From: Clostridia bacterium
GTDB lineage: Bacteria; Bacillota; Clostridia; Oscillospirales; Acutalibacteraceae
NCBI GenBank assembly: GCA_017416765.1
Contig: JAFQBE010000034.1
Coordinates: forward strand, 1-64,000
Direction: 5' to 3'
Length of the DNA stretch: 64,000 nucleotides
Both the position numbers and the translations under genes were made by a program. Positions 17,748-27,072 of this stretch are shown here, piece by piece; position 1 is the first letter of the stretch, and every line of letters starts with the position of its first letter. A model generated the notes under the pieces. That model did not search any database and was not told the DNA's origin. It worked only from the letters and a program-made list of their open reading frames with translations.

Positions 17748-18918
17748 ATCTGTACGGTGTGCGTACATTAATCATTCTGAAATCAACTGGGGCGCGTTCT
17801 TTGTTAAAGCGGTAAACGCTGAAAACGATACCCATTGCAAGGTAAATACAAAGGTTGGAGGAGCCGCCCGCACTCATAAACGGCAGGGTAATGCCGATAC
17901 ATGGCAGAAGCATGAGGCACATACCTACATTGACAATTACCTGCGAGCCTATCATAGCCGCAACACCTATGCACATCATTTTACCCGGTGTGTCGTTTGC
18001 CATGCGTGCAACCTTGCTTACGCGAAGTACAAGCAGTACAAACAGCAGCATAACAAAAAGGCAGCCTAAGAAACCTAATTCTTCACCGAAAACGCTTAAA
18101 ATCATATCGTTCTGCGCTTCGGGTACAACATCGTTTTGAGTGTACGGACCCTGAAAAAGTCCTTTGCCGGTCCATTGTCCGGAGCCTATTGCGTTTTTTC
18201 CCTGCAGCTGTTGGTATATAATGTCGGAATATGATTCGGGGTAGAGCAGTGCAAGGAAACGGTTTCGCTGAATATCGCTGAAAACCTTGACCCAAACAAG
18301 GGGAAAGGCTGCAATTACAGTTAAAAGGGCTATTGCAAAATACCGCAGCTTGATGCCAGCCATAAAGGACATGACGGCAAATATCATCAGGAAAATAAGT
18401 GCTGAACCGAGGTCGCCTGTTACTACAACAAGCAGGGTGGGTATTGCGCCGTGAACGCACAGCAGGAGTATATGCAGAATTTTGTCGATTTTATCGCGCA
18501 CAAGCTCAATGTGAACCGAGAATGTAATGATAAACGCTACCTTTAAAAGCTCCGACGGCTGAAAGTAAATGCTGAAGCTGCCTATTTCAAAGGGTAGCCA
18601 TGTTTTAACGTCGCTTCTTTCCTGCGGACCTGTACCGAAAGGGAACAGGGCCAACATAAGTGCTATAGAAACAATGGCAACCACAGGCCAGAGTTTTAAT
18701 ATTACTTCGTAATCTATTGCCGAAATTATCAGACACATTATAAAACCAAGCGCAACTGCAATAATCATAACTATTGCTTCGCGTGATATTTTTTCGCCCG
18801 GTTCAAGGTCCGGCAGAGTTGCGCTGTAAACTGCAATTATACCCGCTACGGAAGCTATAAGAGTAAGTAAAGCCAGGTAAAGGTCAGTTTCTTTTATGAA
18901 GTTTGTTGATGAACGCAT
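17746..18918 (-). CDS. rodA: FtsW/RodA/SpoVE family peptidoglycan glycosyltransferase, RodA-like
   Basis: About 390 residues, ten or so membrane segments, with the SEDS signatures GKGLFQGPYTQNDVVPEAQN and FGEELGFLG. SEDS proteins polymerise lipid II with a class B PBP; RodA serves elongation, FtsW division and SpoVE spore cortex. RodA is a guess from motif style, and no partner PBP is adjacent. ATG 18918 was chosen because GAGGTGAT precedes it and the longer frame runs into the promoter at 18947-18975. It is divergent from the tsaE operon. Confidence 0.88.
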   Translation of the reverse strand: MRSSTNFIKETDLYLALLTLIASVAGIIAVYSATLPDLEPGEKISREAIVMIIAVALGFIMCLIISAIDYEVILKLWPVVAIVSIALMLALFPFGTGPQERSDVKTWLPFEIGSFSIYFQPSELLKVAFIITFSVHIELVRDKIDKILHILLLCVHGAIPTLLVVVTGDLGSALIFLMIFAVMSFMAGIKLRYFAIALLTVIAAFPLVWVKVFSDIQRNRFLALLYPESYSDIIYQQLQGKNAIGSGQWTGKGLFQGPYTQNDVVPEAQNDMILSVFGEELGFLGCLFVMLLFVLLVLRVSKVARMANDTPGKMMCIGVAAMIGSQVIVNVGMCLMLLPCIGITLPFMSAGGSSNLCIYLAMGIVFSVYRFNKERAPVDFRMINVRTPYR

Positions 18919-18946
18919 GGCATCACCTCGCATTTCGGTTGACAAT

Positions 18947-18975
18947 ATTATATTACACTTATAAAAAAAATACAA
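18947..18975 (-). promoter_or_regulatory. rodA promoter
   Basis: On the minus strand: -35 TTGTAT (18975-18970), 17-base spacer, -10 TATAAT (18952-18947). Confidence 0.65.
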
Positions 18976-18984
18976 GTAAAAGGC

Positions 18985-19013
18985 TTTATATATTTTTCGT
19001 TTTGTGTTATAAT
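18985..19013 (+). promoter_or_regulatory. Promoter of the tsaE operon
   Basis: TATAAT (19008-19013) with an upstream TGT extended -10; TTTATA -35 (18985-18990), 17-base spacer. It is divergent from the rodA promoter. Confidence 0.65.
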
Positions 19014-19034
19014 CCTTTAGATAAAGGGTGAATT

Positions 19035-19484
19035 ATGTTGAAGAAAAAGTTTTTTACAAATAATCCTGCCGAAACTCATGCGCTCGGTAAAGCTCTCGGT
19101 GCTGTTTTGCATCGGGGTGATGTTGTTGCGTTTTTTGGCGGACTTGGTATGGGAAAAACTGCTTTTACAAGGGGGATCGCCGAAGGCATGGGGCTTGATG
19201 CACAGGTCAGCAGTCCTACCTTTGCTATTGTAAATGTTTACAGCGGCTCACCCATGCTCTGCCATTTTGATATGTACCGTATTGACGGATGGGACGATTT
19301 GTGTACCACGGGCTTTTTTGAGTATCTTGAAGATGATGCGGTGCTTGCCGTTGAATGGAGCGAGAATATCGAAAACGTGCTGCCCGAAAATGCGTTTTTT
19401 ATAAATATATCAAAGGGCGAAAACGATGAAAGCAGAATTTTTGAAATAGAAGGGGATGAGCGGCTTGAAAATATTGGCTGTTGA
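19035..19484 (+). CDS. tsaE: tRNA threonylcarbamoyladenosine biosynthesis ATPase TsaE
   Basis: 149 residues with Walker A GGLGMGKTAFTRG (~35-47), SSPTFAIVNVY and HFDMYRIDGWDD, all typical of TsaE. It is the ATPase that works with TsaB and TsaD to make t6A37 on ANN-decoding tRNAs. AAGGGTGA precedes the ATG. tsaB overlaps its 3' end by 29 bases; tsaD is not in the window. Confidence 0.95.
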   Translation: MLKKKFFTNNPAETHALGKALGAVLHRGDVVAFFGGLGMGKTAFTRGIAEGMGLDAQVSSPTFAIVNVYSGSPMLCHFDMYRIDGWDDLCTTGFFEYLEDDAVLAVEWSENIENVLPENAFFINISKGENDESRIFEIEGDERLENIGC

Positions 19485-20172
19485 AAGCTCTGCTGTTTGT
19501 GCAAGTGCGGCAGTTACCGAAAACGGTAGAATAATAAGTGAAACTTATGTCAGCGCGGGGCTTACCCATTCGCAGACACTTCTGCCTATGGTAAATTCAT
19601 GCCTTGAAACGGCAAAGCTTACCCTTGCGGATATTGATGCGGTTGCGGTTGCAAACGGTCCGGGTTCTTTTACCGGTATACGCATAGGTGTTGCGGCGGT
19701 AAAAGGTCTTGCCTTCCCCGATAAAAAATGCTATGCCGTTTCAACGCTTTACGGTATGGCTCATAACCTTATCGGTGCGGACTGTATAGCGCTTTGCGTC
19801 ATGGATGCCCGCTGCTCGCAGGTTTATACAGCTATGTTTGACTGCGGCGAAAAGGTAAGCCGAATCTGCGAAGATAAGGCTGTGATGATTGCTGAATTGC
19901 CCGAAATGGTAGAAAAAGCAAAAAAAGATTTAAAAAAAGATGTAATAATACTTGGCGACGGTGCTGAGCTGTGTTATAATTATTTGAAACCCATTTGTGA
20001 CGGTGTGCGTCTTGCACCGCCTGCTATTCGCTGTCAGCGTGCAGCAGCTGTTGCTTTGGCAGCTGAAAACGGTGCAGGAAAAGAAATGCCCGCAAATGAG
20101 CTTGTGCCCGTTTACCTGCGTGTACCGCAGGCAGAAAGGGAATTAAAAAAGAAAAGGAGCGAAAACCAATGA
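19456..20172 (+). CDS. tsaB: tRNA threonylcarbamoyladenosine biosynthesis protein TsaB
   Basis: 238 residues. The N-terminal ASKHA fold reads LKILAVESSAVCASAAV, and GPGSFTGIRIGVAAVKGLAF (~69-88) is diagnostic. It is the non-catalytic partner and scaffold of TsaD in t6A synthesis. Its start lies inside tsaE in another frame, and its ATGA end overlaps rpiB by 4 bases, which points to tight translational coupling. Confidence 0.95.
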   Translation: MSGLKILAVESSAVCASAAVTENGRIISETYVSAGLTHSQTLLPMVNSCLETAKLTLADIDAVAVANGPGSFTGIRIGVAAVKGLAFPDKKCYAVSTLYGMAHNLIGADCIALCVMDARCSQVYTAMFDCGEKVSRICEDKAVMIAELPEMVEKAKKDLKKDVIILGDGAELCYNYLKPICDGVRLAPPAIRCQRAAAVALAAENGAGKEMPANELVPVYLRVPQAERELKKKRSENQ

Positions 20173-20612
20173 TTATAGCTTTGGGTGCCGACCATGGCGG
20201 ATATGAGCTTAAAGAAAGCATAAAAAAACACCTTGAAGAAAAGGGCGTTGAATATATAGATTACGGTTCATACACAGGTGAAGCGATTGATTACCCGATT
20301 ATCGCCAAAAAGGTTGCCGATGCAATTGTCAGCGGCGAATGCGGCCGCGGTATTCTCTGCTGCGGTACAGGTGTTGGTATTTCCATTGCCGCAAACAAGG
20401 TGAAGGGAATCCGCTGCGCCTGCTGTTCGGACTATTTCAGCGCATACTATACAAGACTGCATAACGATGCAAACATACTTGCCATGGGCGGCAGAGTTGT
20501 CGGTGCAGGTCTTGGTATAATGATGGCCGATGTTTTCCTTGAAACCGAATTCGAAGGCGGCAGACATGAGCGCAGAGTAGGTCTTATAACCGAAATCGAA
20601 AACGAAAACTGA
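20169..20612 (+). CDS. rpiB: Ribose 5-phosphate isomerase B
   Basis: 147 residues. The motifs [38 protein letters not shown] (catalytic Cys) and [20 protein letters not shown] are typical of RpiB. It interconverts ribose 5-phosphate and ribulose 5-phosphate. It overlaps tsaB by 4 bases and is followed 37 bases later by upp, which uses ribose-derived PRPP. Confidence 0.95.
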   Translation: MIIALGADHGGYELKESIKKHLEEKGVEYIDYGSYTGEAIDYPIIAKKVADAIVSGECGRGILCCGTGVGISIAANKVKGIRCACCSDYFSAYYTRLHNDANILAMGGRVVGAGLGIMMADVFLETEFEGGRHERRVGLITEIENEN

Positions 20613-20649
20613 TTATAAAACAAATGTATTAATAAAGGAGAAGAAAGAT

Positions 20650-21276
20650 ATGGCAGTACATGTAATGGACCATCCGCTTATTCAGCACAAGGTTTCCGTA
20701 TTGCGCGATGTGGAAACAACTTCAAAGCAGTTCCGTGAGCTTGTAAGCGAAATTGCTATGCTCATGTGTTACGAAGCTACGCGTGACCTTCCCCTTACAG
20801 ATAAAGATGTTCAGACTCCGCTTGCGACTGCACACACAAAGGTTATCGCCGGCAAAAAGCTTGCCTTTGTTCCTATTCTTCGCGCAGGTCTCGGTATGGT
20901 AGACGGTGTGCTTGCCCTTGTACCCAATGCAAGAGTAGGTCATATCGGTCTTTACCGCGACCCTGAAACACTTATGCCCGTAGAGTATTACTGCAAGCTG
21001 CCCGCAGATATAGATAAGCGCGAGGTTATCGTAGTTGACCCGATGCTGGCTACAGGCGGCAGCGCAATTGACGCAATTACGCAGATTAAAAAGCGCGGTC
21101 CGAAGGATATCAAATTCATGTGCCTTATTGCTGCACCCGAAGGTGTGGAAGCACTTACCAAGGCACACCCCGATGTTGAAATTTATATTGCCGCACTTGA
21201 CGATTGCCTTAACGACCACGGCTATATCGTACCCGGTCTCGGCGATGCAGGTGACAGAATTTTCGGCACAAAATAA
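20650..21276 (+). CDS. upp: Uracil phosphoribosyltransferase
   Basis: 208 residues, normal length. The PRPP-binding motif [15 protein letters not shown] is at ~125-139, with [20 protein letters not shown] at ~77-96. It salvages uracil to UMP. AAAGGAG precedes the ATG. It is co-directional with rpiB and rplI. Confidence 0.96.
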   Translation: MAVHVMDHPLIQHKVSVLRDVETTSKQFRELVSEIAMLMCYEATRDLPLTDKDVQTPLATAHTKVIAGKKLAFVPILRAGLGMVDGVLALVPNARVGHIGLYRDPETLMPVEYYCKLPADIDKREVIVVDPMLATGGSAIDAITQIKKRGPKDIKFMCLIAAPEGVEALTKAHPDVEIYIAALDDCLNDHGYIVPGLGDAGDRIFGTK

Positions 21277-21312
21277 TTATTTAGTTTATTCACACGAAAG
21301 GCAGATATCATA

Positions 21313-21753
21313 ATGAAAGTTGTATTGAAACAGGATGTTAAATCACTCGGTAAAAAGGGCGAGCTTGTAAACGTTTCCGACGGATATGCAAGAAACTTCC
21401 TTTTCCCGAAAAATCTGGCTATGGAAGCCAACGCTCAGGCTATGTCTGAGCTTAAAAATAAAGAGCAGGCAGAAAAATACCGTATCGAAACAGAAACAGC
21501 AGCAGCTAAAGCTGATGCTGATAAAATTGAGGGTAAGACCGTTAAGATTGTTGCAAAAGCAGGTCAGAACGGTAAGCTTTTCGGCTCTGTAACCGCAAAG
21601 GAAATTGCTGCACAGATTAAAACCGATTTTAATGTAGAGCTTGATAAGAGAAAGATTGATGTTAACGATATCAAATCCTTCGGCACATTTTCCGCAACAG
21701 CAAGACTTAACCACGGTGTCACCGCATCGTTCTTTGTGCAGGTCTGCGAATAA
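21313..21753 (+). CDS. rplI: 50S ribosomal protein L9
   Basis: 146 residues with the L9 signature [20 protein letters not shown] (~13-32), a central long helix and a C-terminal domain. The rplI-dnaB order is classic for Firmicutes. Confidence 0.96.
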   Translation: MKVVLKQDVKSLGKKGELVNVSDGYARNFLFPKNLAMEANAQAMSELKNKEQAEKYRIETETAAAKADADKIEGKTVKIVAKAGQNGKLFGSVTAKEIAAQIKTDFNVELDKRKIDVNDIKSFGTFSATARLNHGVTASFFVQVCE

Positions 21754-21787
21754 GCAATAATTTATTAAACAGAAAGGGGGATGCAGC

Positions 21788-23176
21788 GTGCCAATAAATG
21801 TATCAACAGATTATGACGGAATGAATATGCCGTACAGCCTTGAAGCGGAGCAGGCAGTGCTCGGCTCCATACTTAAAGACCCTCGCTGTATGCCTACCGT
21901 ACTTATACATTTAAAGTCAGAGCATTTTTATATGCCGCAGCACAGAGCCATTTTTTCAACAATGGTTATGATGGATGCAAATGCACAGCCCATTGACCCG
22001 CTTGTTGTTCTTGAGCGGCTTAAAAAAGACGGCGTCTATGATGACGCAGCCGGCAAAACCTACCTTTATCAGCTTTCGCAGGCTGTGCCGTCGGTTCAGA
22101 ATGTTGAATCCTACGCTAAAATAGTCCGCGAAAAGTTCTATCTTCGTGCGCTGATTACCACCTCGCAGGAGATAATCGACAGCTCGCGCAATGAGGATAA
22201 TTCGGCTGATTTGCTGCTTGATGCCGCAGAACAGAAAATTTACAATATCCGTCAGGGCAGAAACACGGAAGCTCCGTCAAGGCTTGACGATATTATAAAC
22301 AACGAAGTTTTTGAACGGTTAAAGGTTATATCAAACAAGGAAGAGCGCGAAAAGCACAAGGGTGTACCCACGGGCTTTTCAATGCTCGACAGGAACATTT
22401 CCGGCTTCAATAAATCCGACCTTATTATTATCGGTGCCCGTCCCGGTATGGGTAAAACCAGCTTTGCGCTAAACCTTGCGCGCAACATGGCAGTCTGCGG
22501 CGATAAAAAAGTTGTCATGTTCTCCCTTGAAATGACAAAGGCTCAGCTTGCCGAGCGTGTGCTCGCAACGGAAGCCCGTGTTGATGTTAAAAAAATGCGT
22601 TCGGGCGAATTTGATGACAGCGATTGGCAGCGTATGGGTGTTGCAATAGAATCGCTTGTAAACTGTGAACTTTATTTTGACGATACTTCGACCATTACCG
22701 TTCCCGAAATGAAGGCGCGAATCCGCCGTATGCGCGATGTTGACGCGGTTGTTGTTGACTACCTCGGTCTTATCAAATCCGAAAAGGATTACGGCGCACA
22801 GCGTGTTCAGGAGGTTTCGGATATTACACGAAACTTAAAGCTCATGGCTAAGGACCTCAACATTCCCGTTGTCGTCTGCTCACAGCTTGCCAGAGTTACC
22901 GAGGGCAGAGGTAAATCCCACCGCCCGATGCTGGCTGACCTGCGCGATTCAGGTTCAATCGAACAGGACGCAGATATAGTCCTGATGCTTTACAGACCGT
23001 TTTATTATATTAATGAAAAGGACGGACCTCTTACGGAAGAGGACCTCGCCAAAAAGAACGAAGCAGAGCTGATTATTGCAAAGAACAGACACGGCTCGCT
23101 TGAAACAGTACCGCTTCATTGGAACGGTGCATTTACCCTGTTCTCAACGGCGGAAAAAACACGCAATGAAGAATAA
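21788..23176 (+). CDS. dnaB: Replicative DNA helicase DnaB/DnaC
   Basis: 462 residues. The N-terminal primase-interacting domain begins PYSLEAEQAVLGSILKD. The RecA-like core has Walker A GARPGMGKTSFAL (~217-229) and Walker B AVVVDYLGLI; SQLARVTEGRG and DLRDSGSIEQDADIV follow. It uses a GTG start at 21788 with GAAAGGGGG 8-16 bases upstream. tilS overlaps its end by 11 bases. Confidence 0.96.
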   Translation: MPINVSTDYDGMNMPYSLEAEQAVLGSILKDPRCMPTVLIHLKSEHFYMPQHRAIFSTMVMMDANAQPIDPLVVLERLKKDGVYDDAAGKTYLYQLSQAVPSVQNVESYAKIVREKFYLRALITTSQEIIDSSRNEDNSADLLLDAAEQKIYNIRQGRNTEAPSRLDDIINNEVFERLKVISNKEEREKHKGVPTGFSMLDRNISGFNKSDLIIIGARPGMGKTSFALNLARNMAVCGDKKVVMFSLEMTKAQLAERVLATEARVDVKKMRSGEFDDSDWQRMGVAIESLVNCELYFDDTSTITVPEMKARIRRMRDVDAVVVDYLGLIKSEKDYGAQRVQEVSDITRNLKLMAKDLNIPVVVCSQLARVTEGRGKSHRPMLADLRDSGSIEQDADIVLMLYRPFYYINEKDGPLTEEDLAKKNEAELIIAKNRHGSLETVPLHWNGAFTLFSTAEKTRNEE

Positions 23177-24497
23177 AGCAATCCTTGCAATTGAGCGTCA
23201 TCATATGCTTCGCACGGGGGATACCGTATTGGTAGCCCTTTCGGGGGGAGCAGATTCGATGGCGCTTCTTCATGTTTTACACAGCCTGAAAGACCAATAT
23301 AGTATTACTTTATCGGCAGCTCATTTCAACCACGGTATACGCGGTGAAGAAGCAATGCGCGATGAAAATTTCTGCAAAGCAGTCTGCGAAAAAATGCAGA
23401 TTGAGCTGTTTTGCGAATATATGGATATCCCCAAGCTTGCTGCAGAAAAAGGTATTGGTGTTGAAGAATGCGGCAGAAACGAACGCTACGCATTTTTTGA
23501 AAGAGTTGCACCAAACGCTAAAATTGCAACCGCACATACACTTTCCGATTGCGAGGAAACCTTTCTGTTTAACCTTGCAAGGGGTACATCATTAAAGGGG
23601 CTTACTTCAATTCCCGCAGTGCGCGGCAATATAATCCGACCGCTGATTGACTGTTCGAGAGCGGAAATAGAAAGCTACTGTAATGAAAATAATATAAAAT
23701 ATGTTACGGACAGCACAAACCTGTCTGATGAATACACACGCAATCATCTGCGGCTGAATATTATTCCGCAACTTAAAAAGATTAACCCGGCCTTTGATGC
23801 TTCTTTTCTGCGCTGTGTTCAGTCCTTGCGTGAGGATGAGGAGTTGCTTGATGCACTTACACTTTCCGTTATTGAAAGGGCAAAAAATGCTGACGGATAC
23901 CGTTGTGATGTTCTGAACGGTGTTCACGTGTCGCTTCGCAAAAGGGCAGTTGCAAAAATTATTGAAGAATTTTCCGGTGAAAAGCCTCAGGCTGTCCACA
24001 TTGATGCTGTATGTGATATTGTTTCAGCCGGTGGCAGCACTCAGGTTGCAACAGGCATTTCGCTGTATGTCCATGCGGGAATTCTGAAAAAAATGCCGGA
24101 AGCTGTTGGAGAGTGGAAGCAAAAAATGCAGCCAGGAATCAACATTTTGCCGTGTGAAAAGGTAAATATTGAGTTTTTTGACGAAAAAAACAAAATAAAT
24201 ATACAAAAATTTAACAAACACCTATTGGCGAAAGTTATAGATTATGATAAAATAAAAGGAGCATTGCTTTTCAGCTCCATGCGTGAGGGCGATAAAATAA
24301 AGCCTTACGGCAGGGGAGTTACAAAAGCGCTCCGCCGCATTTTTAACGAAATGCGTATCGAGCCCGCGTTGCGCCGCGGTGTATCCGTGCTGCGTGATGA
24401 TGCAGGTGTAGTTTGGGTCAGCGGTGTCGGTGTTGATGAACGCGTGTGCGCCGATGAAACAACAAAGCGTTTATATTTTATTGAAACTTTGGATTAA
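23166..24497 (+). CDS. tilS: tRNA(Ile)-lysidine synthase TilS
   Basis: 443 residues. The PP-loop VALSGGADSMALLHVL is at ~21-36, with FNHGIRGEEAMRDE and the C-terminal KPYGRGVTKALRRIFNE substrate-binding domain. It converts C34 of tRNA-Ile2(CAU) to lysidine so that it reads AUA. ATG 23166 is within the 3' end of dnaB and gives the normal N terminus; the frame is open further upstream but that part is dnaB in another frame. A candidate substrate tRNA lies at 61168. Confidence 0.94.
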   Translation: MKNKAILAIERHHMLRTGDTVLVALSGGADSMALLHVLHSLKDQYSITLSAAHFNHGIRGEEAMRDENFCKAVCEKMQIELFCEYMDIPKLAAEKGIGVEECGRNERYAFFERVAPNAKIATAHTLSDCEETFLFNLARGTSLKGLTSIPAVRGNIIRPLIDCSRAEIESYCNENNIKYVTDSTNLSDEYTRNHLRLNIIPQLKKINPAFDASFLRCVQSLREDEELLDALTLSVIERAKNADGYRCDVLNGVHVSLRKRAVAKIIEEFSGEKPQAVHIDAVCDIVSAGGSTQVATGISLYVHAGILKKMPEAVGEWKQKMQPGINILPCEKVNIEFFDEKNKINIQKFNKHLLAKVIDYDKIKGALLFSSMREGDKIKPYGRGVTKALRRIFNEMRIEPALRRGVSVLRDDAGVVWVSGVGVDERVCADETTKRLYFIETLD

Positions 24498-24510
24498 GGC
24501 AGGTATAAAA

Positions 24511-25053
24511 ATGCTTAACGATATTCAGTCCGTGCTTTTTTCTCAGGAGGATTTGGCTGCCATGGTTGCCCGCCTTGGCGAACAGATAAGCCGCGATTAT
24601 AAGGGTAAGAATTTGCTCCTTGTCAGCATACTTAAAGGCTCTGTGGTTTTTATGTCCGATATCATGCGCAGTATTGATATACCGTGCCGTATAGATTTTA
24701 TGGCTGTATCAAGCTACGGTTCAGGCATAAAATCCTCGGGTTCAGTCAAAATTATAAAAGACCTTGACCTTGATTTGCAGGGTTATGATCTGCTTATTGT
24801 TGAAGATATACTCGACAGCGGCAGAACTTTAAGCTCGCTTATGGAAATTCTTTCCACCAGAAAGCCTAAAAGCATTGAAATCTGTACTCTGTTTGATAAG
24901 CCCGAACGCCGCGAAGCGGATGTTTACGCAAAATATATCGGAGCGCAGGTGCCCGATGCATTTATAGTCGGCTACGGCCTTGATTACGATGAAAAATACC
25001 GCAACCTTCCCTTCGTCGGTATACTCAAACCCGAAGTATACGAAAATAAATAA
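24511..25053 (+). CDS. hpt: Hypoxanthine phosphoribosyltransferase
   Basis: 180 residues. The motifs LLLVSILKGSVVFMSDIMR, IDFMAVSSYG and the PRPP loop LIVEDILDSGRTLSSL are present. It salvages hypoxanthine and guanine. ATG 24511 was chosen for length and for the upstream AAGGCAGGT. The tilS-hpt-ftsH order is conserved across Firmicutes. Confidence 0.95.
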   Translation: MLNDIQSVLFSQEDLAAMVARLGEQISRDYKGKNLLLVSILKGSVVFMSDIMRSIDIPCRIDFMAVSSYGSGIKSSGSVKIIKDLDLDLQGYDLLIVEDILDSGRTLSSLMEILSTRKPKSIEICTLFDKPERREADVYAKYIGAQVPDAFIVGYGLDYDEKYRNLPFVGILKPEVYENK

Positions 25054-25094
25054 TAAATTCAGTTATAATATAAATTAAATGAAGGAGTGAAACA

Positions 25095-26990
25095 ATGGAT
25101 ACAAAGAAGTTGAAAAGCTTTTTGCCTTACCTGATTATTCCGCTTGTAATAATCGGTGTGGCATTCTACTTTGTCACCTCGTCAGCACCAAGCACGAAGA
25201 CAAAGTACTACGAAGTTGTAGAAAAATTTCAGTCGGGCACGGTTACGGAATACAGCCTTAATTTAAGCTCCGGCGCACTTATCTATTATGTGGAGGGTGA
25301 AAAGACACCGCAGAAATATACTGTACCCAATGTGCAGATTTTTGTTAACGATATTCACCCGATAGTAACCGCACACAATGCTGCCAACCCTGATGCACCC
25401 GTTAAGTACGATTACGAACGCGGTACGGAAAATTCATGGTTGCTCAATGTCCTGCCCACAGTAATTCTTATGGGTGTACTCGGTGTGCTTATGTTCGTTA
25501 TGGTTAAGCGCATGGGCAACACCTTTAACAGCGAAGCCAACCGCACTATGAGCTTCGGTAAAGCACGCATTAAAAACGCTAAGGATGAAAAACGCAAAAC
25601 AACCTTTGACCAGGTTGCAGGTGCCGATGAAGAAAAGCAGGAGCTTTCGGAAATTGTAGAATTCCTCAAAGACCCGCAGAAGTTCAACGAGCTTGGTGCG
25701 CGTATTCCCAAGGGTGTGCTTCTTGTCGGCCCTCCCGGTACTGGTAAAACTCTGCTTGCACGCGCAGTTGCAGGTGAAGCCGATGTACCCTTCTTCTCAA
25801 TTTCGGGTTCCGATTTTGTTGAAATGTATGTAGGTGTCGGTGCTTCCCGTGTACGCGATTTGTTTGACCAGGCAAAGAAAAATGCCCCGTCAATTATCTT
25901 TATTGATGAAATTGATGCAGTAGGTCGCCACAGAGGCGCAGGTATGGGCGGCGGTCATGATGAACGCGAACAGACCCTTAACCAGATGCTTGTTGAAATG
26001 GACGGCTTTGGCGCAAATGAGGGCGTAATTATAATCGCAGCAACTAACCGCCCCGATATTCTTGACCCTGCGCTGCTGCGTCCCGGTCGTTTTGACAGAC
26101 AGATTACCGTTAACTATCCCGATTTGAAGGGCAGAGAAGAAATACTTCAGGTTCACGCAAAGAACAAGCCCCTTGCACCCGATGTTGAGCTTTCCGTTAT
26201 TGCCCGCTCAACAGCAGGCTTTACAGGTGCTGACCTTGAAAACCTGCTAAACGAAGCCGCACTTCTTGCTGCAAGGCAGAATAAGCGCGCAATAACAATG
26301 CAGGAAATTGAGGAAGCTACAGTTAAGGTAGTTGTCGGTACGGAAAAGAAATCGCACAAGATGAGCGATAAAGAAAAGAAACTTACAGCCTACCACGAGG
26401 CAGGTCATGCAGTTTCAACCTTTGCTCTCCCGACTCAGGACCCCGTACACGAAATTTCAATCATTCCCCGCGGTATGGCAGGCGGCTATACAATGTCCAT
26501 CCCGACAGAGGATAAGAGCTACCGCACAAAGAACGATATGCTTGACGATATTGTTACTCTCCTCGGCGGTCGCGTTGCCGAAGCACTTATCCTCGGCGAC
26601 ATTTCAACGGGCGCGTCAAACGATATTGAGCGCGCAACCTCCCTTGCAAGAAACATGGTTACAAAGTACGGTATGAGCGACAACCTCGGTCCTATAGCTT
26701 TTGTTTCCGGTAACAACGAAGTGTTCCTCGGCAAGGATTACGGTCATGCACGCAACTATTCCGAAAATGTTGCAAGCTCAATTGATAATGAAATCAATAC
26801 AATCATCACAAACGCATATGAGCGCTGTGAAAATATTCTCAATGCCAATATGGATAAGCTGCACAATGTTGCGCAGTACCTTATCGAGCATGAGAAGATG
26901 AGCGGCGAGCTGTTCAAGCAGTTTATGCTGGGCGAAGAACCCAAGGCAGAAGCTGTTGAACCAGAAACCGTCAGCGAAGAAAACGAATAA
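25095..26990 (+). CDS. ftsH: ATP-dependent zinc metalloprotease FtsH
   Basis: 631 residues with two membrane segments (~10-27 and ~118-137) flanking a small extracytoplasmic domain. Walker [14 protein letters not shown] (~213), the SRH region [19 protein letters not shown] and the zinc motif HEAGH (~435) follow. The membrane hexamer degrades misassembled membrane proteins and regulators. GAAGGAG precedes the ATG. The C-terminal tail is acidic and variable. Confidence 0.97.
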   Translation: MDTKKLKSFLPYLIIPLVIIGVAFYFVTSSAPSTKTKYYEVVEKFQSGTVTEYSLNLSSGALIYYVEGEKTPQKYTVPNVQIFVNDIHPIVTAHNAANPDAPVKYDYERGTENSWLLNVLPTVILMGVLGVLMFVMVKRMGNTFNSEANRTMSFGKARIKNAKDEKRKTTFDQVAGADEEKQELSEIVEFLKDPQKFNELGARIPKGVLLVGPPGTGKTLLARAVAGEADVPFFSISGSDFVEMYVGVGASRVRDLFDQAKKNAPSIIFIDEIDAVGRHRGAGMGGGHDEREQTLNQMLVEMDGFGANEGVIIIAATNRPDILDPALLRPGRFDRQITVNYPDLKGREEILQVHAKNKPLAPDVELSVIARSTAGFTGADLENLLNEAALLAARQNKRAITMQEIEEATVKVVVGTEKKSHKMSDKEKKLTAYHEAGHAVSTFALPTQDPVHEISIIPRGMAGGYTMSIPTEDKSYRTKNDMLDDIVTLLGGRVAEALILGDISTGASNDIERATSLARNMVTKYGMSDNLGPIAFVSGNNEVFLGKDYGHARNYSENVASSIDNEINTIITNAYERCENILNANMDKLHNVAQYLIEHEKMSGELFKQFMLGEEPKAEAVEPETVSEENE

Positions 26991-27002
26991 AATATTTACG
27001 CT

Positions 27003-27034
27003 TGCCGACACTGCGAAAACGCAGTGCCGGCAAT
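27003..27034 (+). other. Stable hairpin after ftsH
   Basis: TTGCCG-A-CACTGCG pairs with CGCAGTG-C-CGGCAA around AAAA: 13 pairs with one A/C mismatch. No T-run follows, so it is either an attenuator or processing/stability hairpin between ftsH and the topoisomerase genes, or a weak terminator. Confidence 0.5.
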
Positions 27035-27072
27035 GTGCGGTATAAAGAGCAATATATAAGTGAGGTAAAAAG